Positions 47,601 through 52,842 of a stretch of 52,842 nucleotides of DNA are shown here, piece by piece. A model generated the notes under the pieces. It did no database searches and had not been told where the DNA came from. It was given only the letters and a program-made list of their open reading frames with translations. Origin of the DNA: Clostridiales bacterium (GTDB taxonomy: Bacteria > Bacillota > Clostridia > Oscillospirales > Acutalibacteraceae). Position numbers and translations under genes: made by a program. The stretch spans positions 1-52,842 of the forward strand of contig DYBQ01000011.1 of the NCBI GenBank assembly GCA_019418545.1, read 5' to 3'. Every line of letters begins with the position of its first letter. Within the stretch, counting starts at the first letter, position 1.

Positions 47601-48584
47601 GGGCAAATCCACATAGGGGATATTGTCAGCCCACCACTGGTTATACACTTCCAGCTGGGTAGACAGAGCCGTATCAGCATCATAATCCCGGAAAGCCTCA
47701 TATTCAGTATAGGACTCGGGGATTTCTTCTGCCATAACGCCCATAACGACTTTATACTGAATCGTCTGGCCAGCAGGGATAGAAACTGCCGTGGTCAAAG
47801 AGCTGCCGGAGGCAGTAGCATCAGTAGCGGCAATGCGGATATCCAAATCTGTAGTGCCATCCACATATCCTTGATTGGGATACAGCTGATTCATTTTGGG
47901 TCCCTGTACAGAACCTACTAATTCATTTCCCTCGGCCTGCTGTGCTAAGTCAGAGGTAACGACGATATTAAAGGACTTATCCGCAGAACCGTTATTGGTG
48001 ATTTCGAGAATCGTAACGGCACTGTTATTATAGGTAATAAACTTGTTGGAATTTACCGTCAAGTCACTGCCGGTGAACACATTGTTGGAATGGCTGGGAT
48101 AATTCATACGGGAAGCAACATCTTCCTTTACAGAATTGCCTTCCAGCTCAATGGCATATCCTTTGTTAGAAGTCAGGTACAGGCTGTCGCCATAGGACAT
48201 GTCGCCCACAAAGCCCAGGGAGGAAGCATTATGGCTTCTCATATACAACCCGCGCCCACGGCTATACAGCACATCACTGCTGGTGGAAAAATCAGGAATC
48301 GCGCCTTCTCTTCCCAACATTCTGTCCAGCCAATAAGAATCTCCATTTTCCTTATCCGCGTCTTGAATTGCCTGCATCATGTTGCTGACAGTCGCATCAC
48401 TCAGATACACCGGCTGATTGGCCGCATCGGCCCCGGGACCTTCGTAGAGCGGATATTGCTGCGTAAAGGTGTCTTTGTCATAATAGAAGCTCTGCTGATA
48501 GTTCGCATGAACTGTCAGCATGGGCATTCCAGCGGTTATCATGGAAAGCGCCAGGCACCCTGCCAGTATTTTCTTCAATTTCAT
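41688..48584 (-). CDS. Secreted GH121-like beta-L-arabinobiosidase, paralogue B
   Basis: This 2298-residue surface enzyme is a paralogue of gene A. The signal peptide (ILAGCLALSMITAGMPM) is followed by a GH121-type catalytic region (about 30-940) with LGFVGDMSYGDS, YNQWWADNIPYVDLP, EGVLGYNN, RAWIHNN and RADEKIELWP. Accessory modules then run: F5/8-type C, PKD-like, two more F5/8-type C, Big_4-like, FIVAR, a fourth F5/8-type C, five FIVAR modules, a Ser/Asn/Asp-rich stalk and TQTGD-membrane segment-RRKGENG. It has one F5/8 module more than paralogue A, and its modules are distinct, so binding preferences may differ. AGGAGG lies seven bases before the ATG; an operator palindrome lies about 95 bases upstream. 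Confidence 0.8.
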   Translation of the reverse strand: MKLKKILAGCLALSMITAGMPMLTVHANYQQSFYYDKDTFTQQYPLYEGPGADAANQPVYLSDATVSNMMQAIQDADKENGDSYWLDRMLGREGAIPDFSTSSDVLYSRGRGLYMRSHNASSLGFVGDMSYGDSLYLTSNKGYAIELEGNSVKEDVASRMNYPSHSNNVFTGSDLTVNSNKFITYNNSAVTILEITNNGSADKSFNIVVTSDLAQQAEGNELVGSVQGPKMNQLYPNQGYVDGTTDLDIRIAATDATASGSSLTTAVSIPAGQTIQYKVVMGVMAEEIPESYTEYEAFRDYDADTALSTQLEVYNQWWADNIPYVDLPNEYMEKVVYYRFWASRFNLQDLNIPGNDWQFPAEFEGVLGYNNVITVSVPWLMQDLKYFRTPLYAYGTWAAQGEISGNQNYQNNPGRPGVWSWDMMQYTTYSGLEDYLVHGGSADLLEKFAEWGEGDVYGSFAEYGATDAQVAKGWDEYLMYYGHPPITGNDNDNVSAFYKRNYSNGSAGNVVNGRVDGSSTVYANTTATAELYRLLAAATDNAEYADKAAALDELAGNIQNSVLTTLWTNDFSNKNGDTGHGSFLHQHTGSNTSSGITLNPWRDNVFFPFEFNLVPTQGEDNYDAKYIEMLNDYDSEMYPVFPFFTADQVSIEEKKPALDAEFEEFGVTYPGQQSGKDYGSNNFAFCNGGNYVNMLSSALRYYPTEHITADTYERLMDWMAFTHYVKASGSGTEDDPVVADASLMDSEEFFWFNGYFDQNIQFPMDGPEIEGNLTRAWIHNNVLGMMNFSVFEDIAGLQPRADEKIELWPVGVSYDHYAVDNVRYHDRDISIIWQDPDVYTNEAPEYEGIPVGYSLYVGDKLVANVSSQVHMVYDPATGEVEFPENIEGAVGTDPDAEVWYSAPSDMIAAIDVDFTATENTVSDTYDANDYVGQEYNNDRVVELAQQIGVDLENPGSENLALSADVSCSFADVRDLAMVNDGTTVSGSPGTSGNGEEMNRMAALFNQTPNDTDYIQFDFDGQKTVDTVKLYFFNDRKVGGYCEPSMYIVQYKDCETGEYVVASNQNKSPALPQANYNNDEFTEVTTDSIRIVFTHKLGYNTAVKEIQIFDNDVTVEEPVNQAPVADAGSYDPINLDSTLTLMGSASDDGLPTGSLYPTWSVVDAPEGGEAEFSDASAFTTDVTFTEQGEYTLQLEVSDGELSSVSTTIVTVDAVRDIYNAAFYATPSASYTNSDLGGLATMNDGYEPASHDDKSHGAWHDWGQEGKDQWVQYTWEEAVTIDSTEIYFFNDNGGIREPKSYTIQYLDEEGNWVDVPGASGFGVVKGTFNKTTFDKITTTALRVNMVADLGLGIIEWRVHSTTPMEFVSAYIDDVTATAGNNSNDAVTAANLVDKSGLVGSGFEAMHENTNWMAQWNTGYLGEASAPTEETAWVKFDLKKNYKIGEMGIWNYGFTPTSGLNNITVWYSKDDKNYEKLGDYTLEQAPASTGAEGEATIPAQIIDMAGTEARYVKITYSPVAGEGNFGSTYFGLSEVMFKKSTAVSSLEPASVTTVVGAWPKLPETVTANCDDGTTKELPVTWDESEIANKITVATQFSITGEVEGTSLKASCVISVIYDKSGLKQLLDTIESGNINEVTYEGTEEQWDAFYAALENAKAVYANASATQDAIDSAQSDLREAFEALTPSSNPAFTATASSNYTAGWNNVAAVNDGVLSDSSATPPGNNQANVYGNWGVGRDVSVYVQYTWEQAVTLTGSSVYFFDDRGTGNNAANHPGVAVPDSYTYQYLNGDGEWVTIEGAGFGTERDAFNETVFNEPVTTTALRINLVRQATEDTADGYAQGDTMATGIIEWMLTGEGAAEAPDKSELNEAILAAQGIENNDNTYTPGSWEAFQTALEQAEKVYDNAAATEADIAEALKALTDAQAALAHPADRTDLEETLAAAEKLEEEGLDGYTPSSVEAFQNALAEAKAVNENLDATQEQVNEAVTNLGAAMNGLVPVGNKGLLEKTYEYALTLDTEGVTDSAKAYFIQVMAEAKAVLDNPDATQEMVDTAWDNLLEGIWGLGLVQGDKTMLEQLIAKADSMAENAGKYVQTNWQQLVDALDAAKKVMEDGDAMDSDIEPVADTLLNAILAQRFKADKSILEELVNKAEAMDLSGYSLESVQVFSAALYNARTVLADATLSVDDQAVVDQAVNELNNAIKNLSADSGQEVPDDGNTPSDSEGEDNTDSAQGNNSASGNTTNDSSKAEGSQSNNDAPASSGSTQTGDNNMVLPVAVAASAAALIAASALVLVRRKGENG

Positions 48585-48678
48585 CAGTTGACCTCCTTTT
48601 TATTTGATACTTCTTTATCTATAAAGCTTTGCATGCACCCCCTTTGTATACCTTTTCCTATCTTTTGGTTTCATGCTA

Positions 48679-48690
48679 TAAAACGTTTAA
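48679..48690. promoter_or_regulatory. LacI-type operator of GH121-like gene B
   Basis: TAAAACGTTTAA is palindromic except for one base pair, with the right flank CCAAA like the sites of gene A. It is positioned in the expected promoter region of gene B. Confidence 0.65.
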
Positions 48691-48714
48691 CCAAATTGAT
48701 AAAAAAGATGATTA

Positions 48715-48803
48715 AAAAATCAGGCAGTCCTTTACCGTACTGTGTTCATTGCCCATATCTGTTTCATATAGAAAATAAACCGCAGCCGGCAAAAGACTGC
48801 CTG
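48715..48803 (-). terminator. Terminator of the sugar ABC operon
   Basis: A 17-bp stem (48787-48803 with 48721-48737, two G-T pairs) encloses a 49-base loop. On the minus strand it is followed by ATTTTTTA. It ends the importer operon just before the operator of gene B. Confidence 0.7.
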
Positions 48804-48841
48804 TAATTACCCGAAACCCATAAACATGGAATCGATATCTT

Positions 48842-49738
48842 TTACCCTTTTACTGCACCGAGAGAAATACCTTCTACAAAGAATTTGTTGCCAATGAAGA
48901 ACAAAATCAAGCACGGCAAAGATACTAACAAAGTTAATGCCATCATCTGCTCATAGTTTGGAGAACGCATACCCTGGACAATTAACAAACCCAAAGGCAT
49001 GGTATATTCTTTATCACTGGTCAGATAAATAGACGAATAGAAGATTTCATTCCAGCTGTTGATAAAGCTGAACAAACCGGTCACAATCAAAGCGGGTTTC
49101 ACCAGCGGGACCATAATGCTAAAGAAGATGCGAAGGGTCCCAGCACCATCAATTCTGGCTGCTTCATCCAATTCCATAGGAAGTGTCAGGAAGAAAGAGC
49201 GAAGCAAAAACACAAAATAAGCGTTGCCGCCGGCGCACAAGAAAGCTGGTACAATCAGTGCCCATTTATTATTAATCCCCAAAGCTGTATACAGGTTTAC
49301 CTGAGGGAGCAGGGTAACTACGCTTGGCAGCATCATCGAGCTGATTACCAAGCCAAACCACATGCCCCGCAGCGGAAAACGTAACCGGGCAAAAGCATAT
49401 CCAGCAAATGCACAGGTAATCACTGTACCAATTACATATGGAAAAGTAATCGATACTGAATTCCACAGCTGCGTCCAAAAAGGAACTCGCGCCATACCTT
49501 TTGCAAAATTGTCCCACTGAATTTCTGCCGGGAAAACCACTGGAGGACGCGCAAACAGCTCTTGCTTGGTTACCAAAGCACTACGAATCAGCCAATAAAG
49601 GGGAAATGCAACCAGCACAGCCAGAAAAATAGCCAAGGCAATTAAAAGCCCATTGATAACTTTTTTCTTTGTTTTTGCGCGGCTCATGCTCTTAAATTTT
49701 TTAGTATTATCTACCGCAGCAGCGTTCATTGTTGCCAT
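48842..49738 (-). CDS. Carbohydrate ABC transporter permease (MalG/CUT1 type)
   Basis: This 298-residue inner-membrane permease has about six helices and the ATPase-contact EAA loop ELDEAARIDGAGTLRIFFSI near residue 195. It ends with the CUT1 pattern FFIGNKFFVEGISLGAVKG. It pairs with the MalF-like protein encoded 24 bases upstream. AGGAGG lies nine bases before the ATG at 49738. No ATP-binding subunit is encoded in the cluster, so a shared MsmK-type ATPase from elsewhere is expected. The likely substrate, by context, is beta-arabinobiose or related oligosaccharides. Confidence 0.93.
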   Translation of the reverse strand: MATMNAAAVDNTKKFKSMSRAKTKKKVINGLLIALAIFLAVLVAFPLYWLIRSALVTKQELFARPPVVFPAEIQWDNFAKGMARVPFWTQLWNSVSITFPYVIGTVITCAFAGYAFARLRFPLRGMWFGLVISSMMLPSVVTLLPQVNLYTALGINNKWALIVPAFLCAGGNAYFVFLLRSFFLTLPMELDEAARIDGAGTLRIFFSIMVPLVKPALIVTGLFSFINSWNEIFYSSIYLTSDKEYTMPLGLLIVQGMRSPNYEQMMALTLLVSLPCLILFFIGNKFFVEGISLGAVKG

Positions 49739-49762
49739 CAGAAATTTCCTCCTTTCAAGTGA

Positions 49763-50725
49763 TTAGTGTGCATGCCGTTTTGCCCTCTTCCGGCCGGAAG
49801 CGTCATCTTTTTTAAACGCACCTTGGAAGTAGAACAAAATCACTGTTAAGACCATGATAATCAGGAAAACTACCCAAGCCTCTGCAGCAGCAATTCCACG
49901 CATACCTGAATCCACAAAAGAGTGGTCATATATCATAACATTGATGAAGTAGGTCCAATGGTCAGGAGCACCATTACGGGAGAATACAACGCTCTGGGTA
50001 TAAATCTGTACAGAGGTCATCATGCACATAATCATTTGGAAGAACAAAACCGGCTTAATGGTGGGGAACGTCACCTTGGTAAACTTGTGCCAGGCATTGC
50101 CGCCATCAATTTCGATGGATTCCAATTGGTCTTTCGGCACATCCTGCAAAGTTGCAATCAGCACCACAGTTGTACCGCCGCAGGTCCACAAGCTCATCAT
50201 AAACAATGTGACAAAAATCGCGGGTGTATTAATAAAATCTACCGGAGGGATTTTGAATATGTACATCAAAACCCAGTTAATCAATCCACCCTGTGCCTGA
50301 TTCTGCATCAACATTTTCCAAACCAGACCGGTTGCTACCATTGGGATAACAGAAGGCAGAAAGAAAATTGCTCTCAAAATATTTCTGCCCTTAAATTTAC
50401 GATTCAGCAGCAGGGCACAAATCAAGCAGAAAACTATTACCAATATCACATTGATAACGGTATATAACATTGTGACACCAATCGACTTTTTAAAATCAAT
50501 TGAGGGGTCGTTGAAAATTCTCCAATAGTTTTCAAATCCAACCCAAGTCATCTGTTGCTCGTTATTGCGAATGTCAATGTCATTAAAGCTATAATAGAGG
50601 CTGGCCAACATGGGATACAAAGTTAAAACCAGAAAACCAATAATAGCCGGCGCCGCAAAGAGGTATCCGACAATCGCTTCCTTCGTTGCGGGCCGCAAAT
50701 TCTTTTTCTTTCGCTGTGGTGTCAT
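49763..50725 (-). CDS. Carbohydrate ABC transporter permease (MalF/CUT1 type)
   Basis: This 320-residue permease has about six membrane segments, starting EAIVGYLFAAPAIIGFLVLT. It carries the CUT1 stretch LRAIFFLPSVIPMVATGLVW and an EAA-type loop DQLESIEIDGGNAWHKFTKV near residue 205. It lies between the binding-protein gene and the MalG-like gene. A 98-base gap upstream contains a strong hairpin (50767-50801) that may set the ratio of binding protein to permease. The C-terminus is basic (GRKRAKRHAH). Confidence 0.93.
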   Translation of the reverse strand: MTPQRKKKNLRPATKEAIVGYLFAAPAIIGFLVLTLYPMLASLYYSFNDIDIRNNEQQMTWVGFENYWRIFNDPSIDFKKSIGVTMLYTVINVILVIVFCLICALLLNRKFKGRNILRAIFFLPSVIPMVATGLVWKMLMQNQAQGGLINWVLMYIFKIPPVDFINTPAIFVTLFMMSLWTCGGTTVVLIATLQDVPKDQLESIEIDGGNAWHKFTKVTFPTIKPVLFFQMIMCMMTSVQIYTQSVVFSRNGAPDHWTYFINVMIYDHSFVDSGMRGIAAAEAWVVFLIIMVLTVILFYFQGAFKKDDASGRKRAKRHAH

Positions 50726-50766
50726 TGCGGACGCTCCCTTCTTAAATAAAACACGATAAAATACGG

Positions 50767-50801
50767 ACAGACACTGCCCTGAAAGGCAGGACAGTGTCTG
50801 T
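50767..50801 (-). promoter_or_regulatory. Intercistronic hairpin between binding-protein and permease genes
   Basis: ACAGACACTG (50767-50776) pairs with CAGTGTCTGT (50792-50801), and CCTG with CAGG inside, giving a 14-bp stem with one mismatch. There is no good T run, so partial attenuation or mRNA 3'-end protection is more likely than full termination. Confidence 0.65.
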
Positions 50802-50822
50802 ACTCAGTCTTATTCGGACTGC

Positions 50823-52217
50823 TTAGTCAACCGTACCGGATTCAAATGCTTCCTTAATCTGAGGCATGCACTCTGCAAAGCCTTCTTCGGCAGAAATTTG
50901 ACCGCCAAGAATCTTATCAATCGAGGCCTCAAATGCAGTGTTCATCTTGGCATAGCCAGGCACATAATAGGCAGGCCACTGAGCGATTGCGCCTTCGGTA
51001 GTGCAGTAGCTAAGGATAGTCTCTTTTGCGCCGTCGGGATAGTCATTGCCCCAAGAGTCAACCAACTCGGGGTCGGTGTACCAGTCAGCCTGGTTGGGAA
51101 GCCATGCACCGCTGTTCAGCAGAGGCATGCACTTTGCAGGGTCAACCAGATAAGCATAGAACTTCTTGGCTTCGGCCAGTTTTTCTTCGTCCTCGTTCTT
51201 ATAAAGAACCAAGGGACCGCCGCAGTTAACAGTAACAGCTTTTTCCATTTTGGGCAGAACGCCTACGCCGATGTCATCATTACCCTGTACGTTAGCGATA
51301 TCCCAGGAACCGTTAATCATCATGGCATAACCAGCAGCCAAACCATCAGCAACAGCACCTGCGCCGCCATCCCAGCTGTAAGTAGCAGCGGAGCAAACGT
51401 GCTCAACATTAATTAAATCAGCAAACTTCTGAACAGCTTCAATAGACTTAGGGTCGTCCATCAGCAATTCGCTGCCATCAGCAGAAACAACGCCGCCGCC
51501 ATTGGAGTACATACCCCAGAACAGGTGGAACTCACGCAGGCAGTTGAAGCCCATGCCATAGTCAGTAATCATGTTGGCGTCAAATCCCTCATCGTTAGGG
51601 GTTTTTCCGTTGGCATCCTTGGTGAGCTTTTTGCAGTTCTCAACAAACTCATCCCAAGTCCAAGCCTCATTCACATCGGTGGGCGGATATTCTACACCAG
51701 CAGCATCCAACTTGGATTTGCTATAATACAAAACGTTAATCTGGTTGGACAAGCCTACAGCGATAGGCTCGCCTTCGGGGTTGTTAACCGTAACAGAAGC
51801 CAGCTTCTCAGGAATCGTGCCATCGCTCAGAATATCAGAAATGTCAGCCAGCAGGCCCATTTCATAATATCTCTGTACATCGCCTTCACCCATATAGCTG
51901 ATATCCGGCAGGTTATTCTGCTCTCTTGCAGCCTGGATATACGTATCAAAGGTTCCGTCTGCGGGCAAAGCCTGTTCTTCAATTGTAATGCCAGGGTTTT
52001 CTTCTTCATACGCACGGCAGGCTTCCTGCATCAGCTTGGTCTGAGTTTCATCAGCCCAATACAGGAACTTCAGGGTAATATCCTTTCCCTCTTCCTGTGT
52101 GGAAGTATCTCCACCTGTGCTGGATTCACCGGTTGTGTTGCTGGCGCAGCCGGCTGCAGTTGCTGTCAACATAGCCAGGCAAAGGACGGCCGCCAGAATT
52201 TTCTTTAATTTCTTCAT
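50823..52217 (-). CDS. Extracellular sugar-binding lipoprotein (CUT1)
   Basis: This 464-residue solute-binding protein has a lipoprotein signal (ILAAVLCLAMLTATAAGC; lipid-anchored Cys in AAGC) and an acidic Thr/Ser/Gly linker. The family 1 binding fold follows, with LKFLYWADETQTKLMQEACR, VNVLYYSKSKLDAAGVEYPP-like hinge residues and several exposed aromatics (YMGEGDVQRYYEMG, WDGGAGAVADG, GSWDIANV). The start at 52217 (MKKLKK) has GGAGG seven bases upstream; longer readings run into the leader. It is first in the operon with the two permeases. By context it is expected to capture oligosaccharides released by the GH121-like enzymes. Confidence 0.92.
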   Translation of the reverse strand: MKKLKKILAAVLCLAMLTATAAGCASNTTGESSTGGDTSTQEEGKDITLKFLYWADETQTKLMQEACRAYEEENPGITIEEQALPADGTFDTYIQAAREQNNLPDISYMGEGDVQRYYEMGLLADISDILSDGTIPEKLASVTVNNPEGEPIAVGLSNQINVLYYSKSKLDAAGVEYPPTDVNEAWTWDEFVENCKKLTKDANGKTPNDEGFDANMITDYGMGFNCLREFHLFWGMYSNGGGVVSADGSELLMDDPKSIEAVQKFADLINVEHVCSAATYSWDGGAGAVADGLAAGYAMMINGSWDIANVQGNDDIGVGVLPKMEKAVTVNCGGPLVLYKNEDEEKLAEAKKFYAYLVDPAKCMPLLNSGAWLPNQADWYTDPELVDSWGNDYPDGAKETILSYCTTEGAIAQWPAYYVPGYAKMNTAFEASIDKILGGQISAEEGFAECMPQIKEAFESGTVD

Positions 52218-52317
52218 TTTGCTGCCTCCATTCATAGAATTTATTTTTAGGTATGTGTTTCCGCCCACAGAGGATGGATTCTGGAGCAGATAGGTAACCA
52301 ATTCAGATTGTCTCAAG

Positions 52318-52329
52318 TTTAACGTTTAA
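52318..52329. promoter_or_regulatory. LacI-type operator ahead of the ABC operon
   Basis: TTTAACGTTTAA shares the ACGT centre and right half with the other sites. In the wider context CAAGTTTAACGTTTAAGTTG it is palindromic at eight of ten paired positions. Confidence 0.55.
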
Positions 52330-52332
52330 GTT

Positions 52333-52366
52333 GTTTTTTAAAAAACAAAAGCAGTTTCCTGCTTTT
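52333..52366 (-). terminator. Leader hairpin or upstream terminator before the ABC operon
   Basis: AAAAGCAG (52347-52354) pairs perfectly with CTGCTTTT (52359-52366) around TTTC. Read leftward, it is followed by GTTTTTT. It could end a gene lying beyond the right edge or act as an attenuator in the importer's leader. Confidence 0.5.
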
Positions 52367-52842
52367 CCAAACCCACGCGAAATCTTTTTTATCAACATCA
52401 TTGTTATAATAGATAATTGATATTAATTAAGGTCGGTATTTTTTCTATAAATTGTTTATCTGTTACTTTTATACCACAATTACTGATAAAAGAAAAAGCC
52501 CGAATTAAATCGTTTAAGCTAAATATTTCTAATCTGCTCTTGTTTTCTCCTATTTTCTTTTATTTTCGAAGAATTTTACAATTTTTATCATGACAATTTG
52601 AAATAAAAACGTTTAATATAATTACAGATACATTCCAAGCTTAAAAACTGTCACATATAAAAAGATAGATTTTGAAGCACTATTTCTTCTATTTTATGTT
52701 ATGTATGTATATCATTAGAACGTTTAGCTTGACGCTTCAAATTTATTTTCCATTGTGTTTTTTCTCATTTTCCAAATGTATAGCTAATAACGGCCGTTTT
52801 ATCTGCTTGTCTGGTTGGTAACAAAGCGTATTTTAAGATGTA
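52367..52842. other. A/T-rich upstream region with further CGTTTA sites
   Basis: No gene is seen in these 476 bases up to the window edge. Three more operator-like motifs occur: TTAAATCGTTTAA (52505-52517), AAAAACGTTTAAT (52605-52617) and TAGAACGTTTA (52716-52726). No convincing promoter was fixed, although a weak leftward -10-like TATAAC lies near 52410. Confidence 0.45.

Noticed and set aside
9437..48584. Long tandem DNA repeats in the C-terminal parts of the giant surface proteins
   Set aside because: The FIVAR units repeat at protein level, but the DNA has diverged at many positions, so they are annotated as protein modules rather than DNA repeats.

Overview
The window looks like a chromosomal segment of an anaerobic, endospore-forming, probably gut-associated member of the Clostridia (Oscillospirales-like, by inference). 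The evidence is a split pair of forespore genes (spoVAC, spoVAD), a pyruvate:ferredoxin oxidoreductase, an oxygen-sensitive radical-SAM sulfatase maturase, strong AGGAGG ribosome binding sites, and a very large investment in secreted, wall-anchored polysaccharide-degrading proteins. No tRNA, rRNA, CRISPR array or insertion sequence was seen.

Left part (1-9 kb). A leftward operon runs from a membrane-anchored transglutaminase-like protein into folP-folB-folK. Next come a leftward anaerobic sulfatase maturase and a divergent cytoplasmic alpha-L-rhamnosidase (GH78). spoVAC follows and has its own sigma-G-type promoter.

Inserted segment (about 8-14.5 kb). Between spoVAC and spoVAD lies a cassette with an AraC regulator and a 1427-residue secreted protein. 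An imperfect 65-bp direct repeat brackets it; the repeat carries a terminator plus the 3' tail of the 567-residue membrane protein gene that follows. This looks like the scar of a replacement or insertion event. Beyond it come that 567-residue gene, spoVAD and xpt.

Middle part (18.5-33.3 kb). This holds a GldA/GldF/GldG/DUF4340 ABC exporter operon, a CLC-type anion transporter, a CorC/HlyC membrane protein, highly expressed nifJ, an SdpR-SdpI-like autoregulated pair, an MBL-fold enzyme, and an orphan 269-residue protein.

Right part (33.5-52.8 kb). This is one carbohydrate-utilisation locus. It has two giant secreted paralogues (2110 and 2298 residues) whose catalytic regions I recognise as GH121 (HypBA2-type beta-L-arabinobiosidase). 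Around them are a LacI regulator and a CUT1 sugar ABC importer (binding protein plus two permeases, no ATPase). AAACGTTT-type palindromes sit in front of the giant genes and the importer, so the three units look like one LacI regulon. The likely job is extracellular release of beta-arabinobiose from hydroxyproline-rich plant glycoproteins, followed by import. A GH127 partner would be expected but is not in the window. All three giant surface proteins share a C-terminal FIVAR block and a non-canonical TGD anchor.
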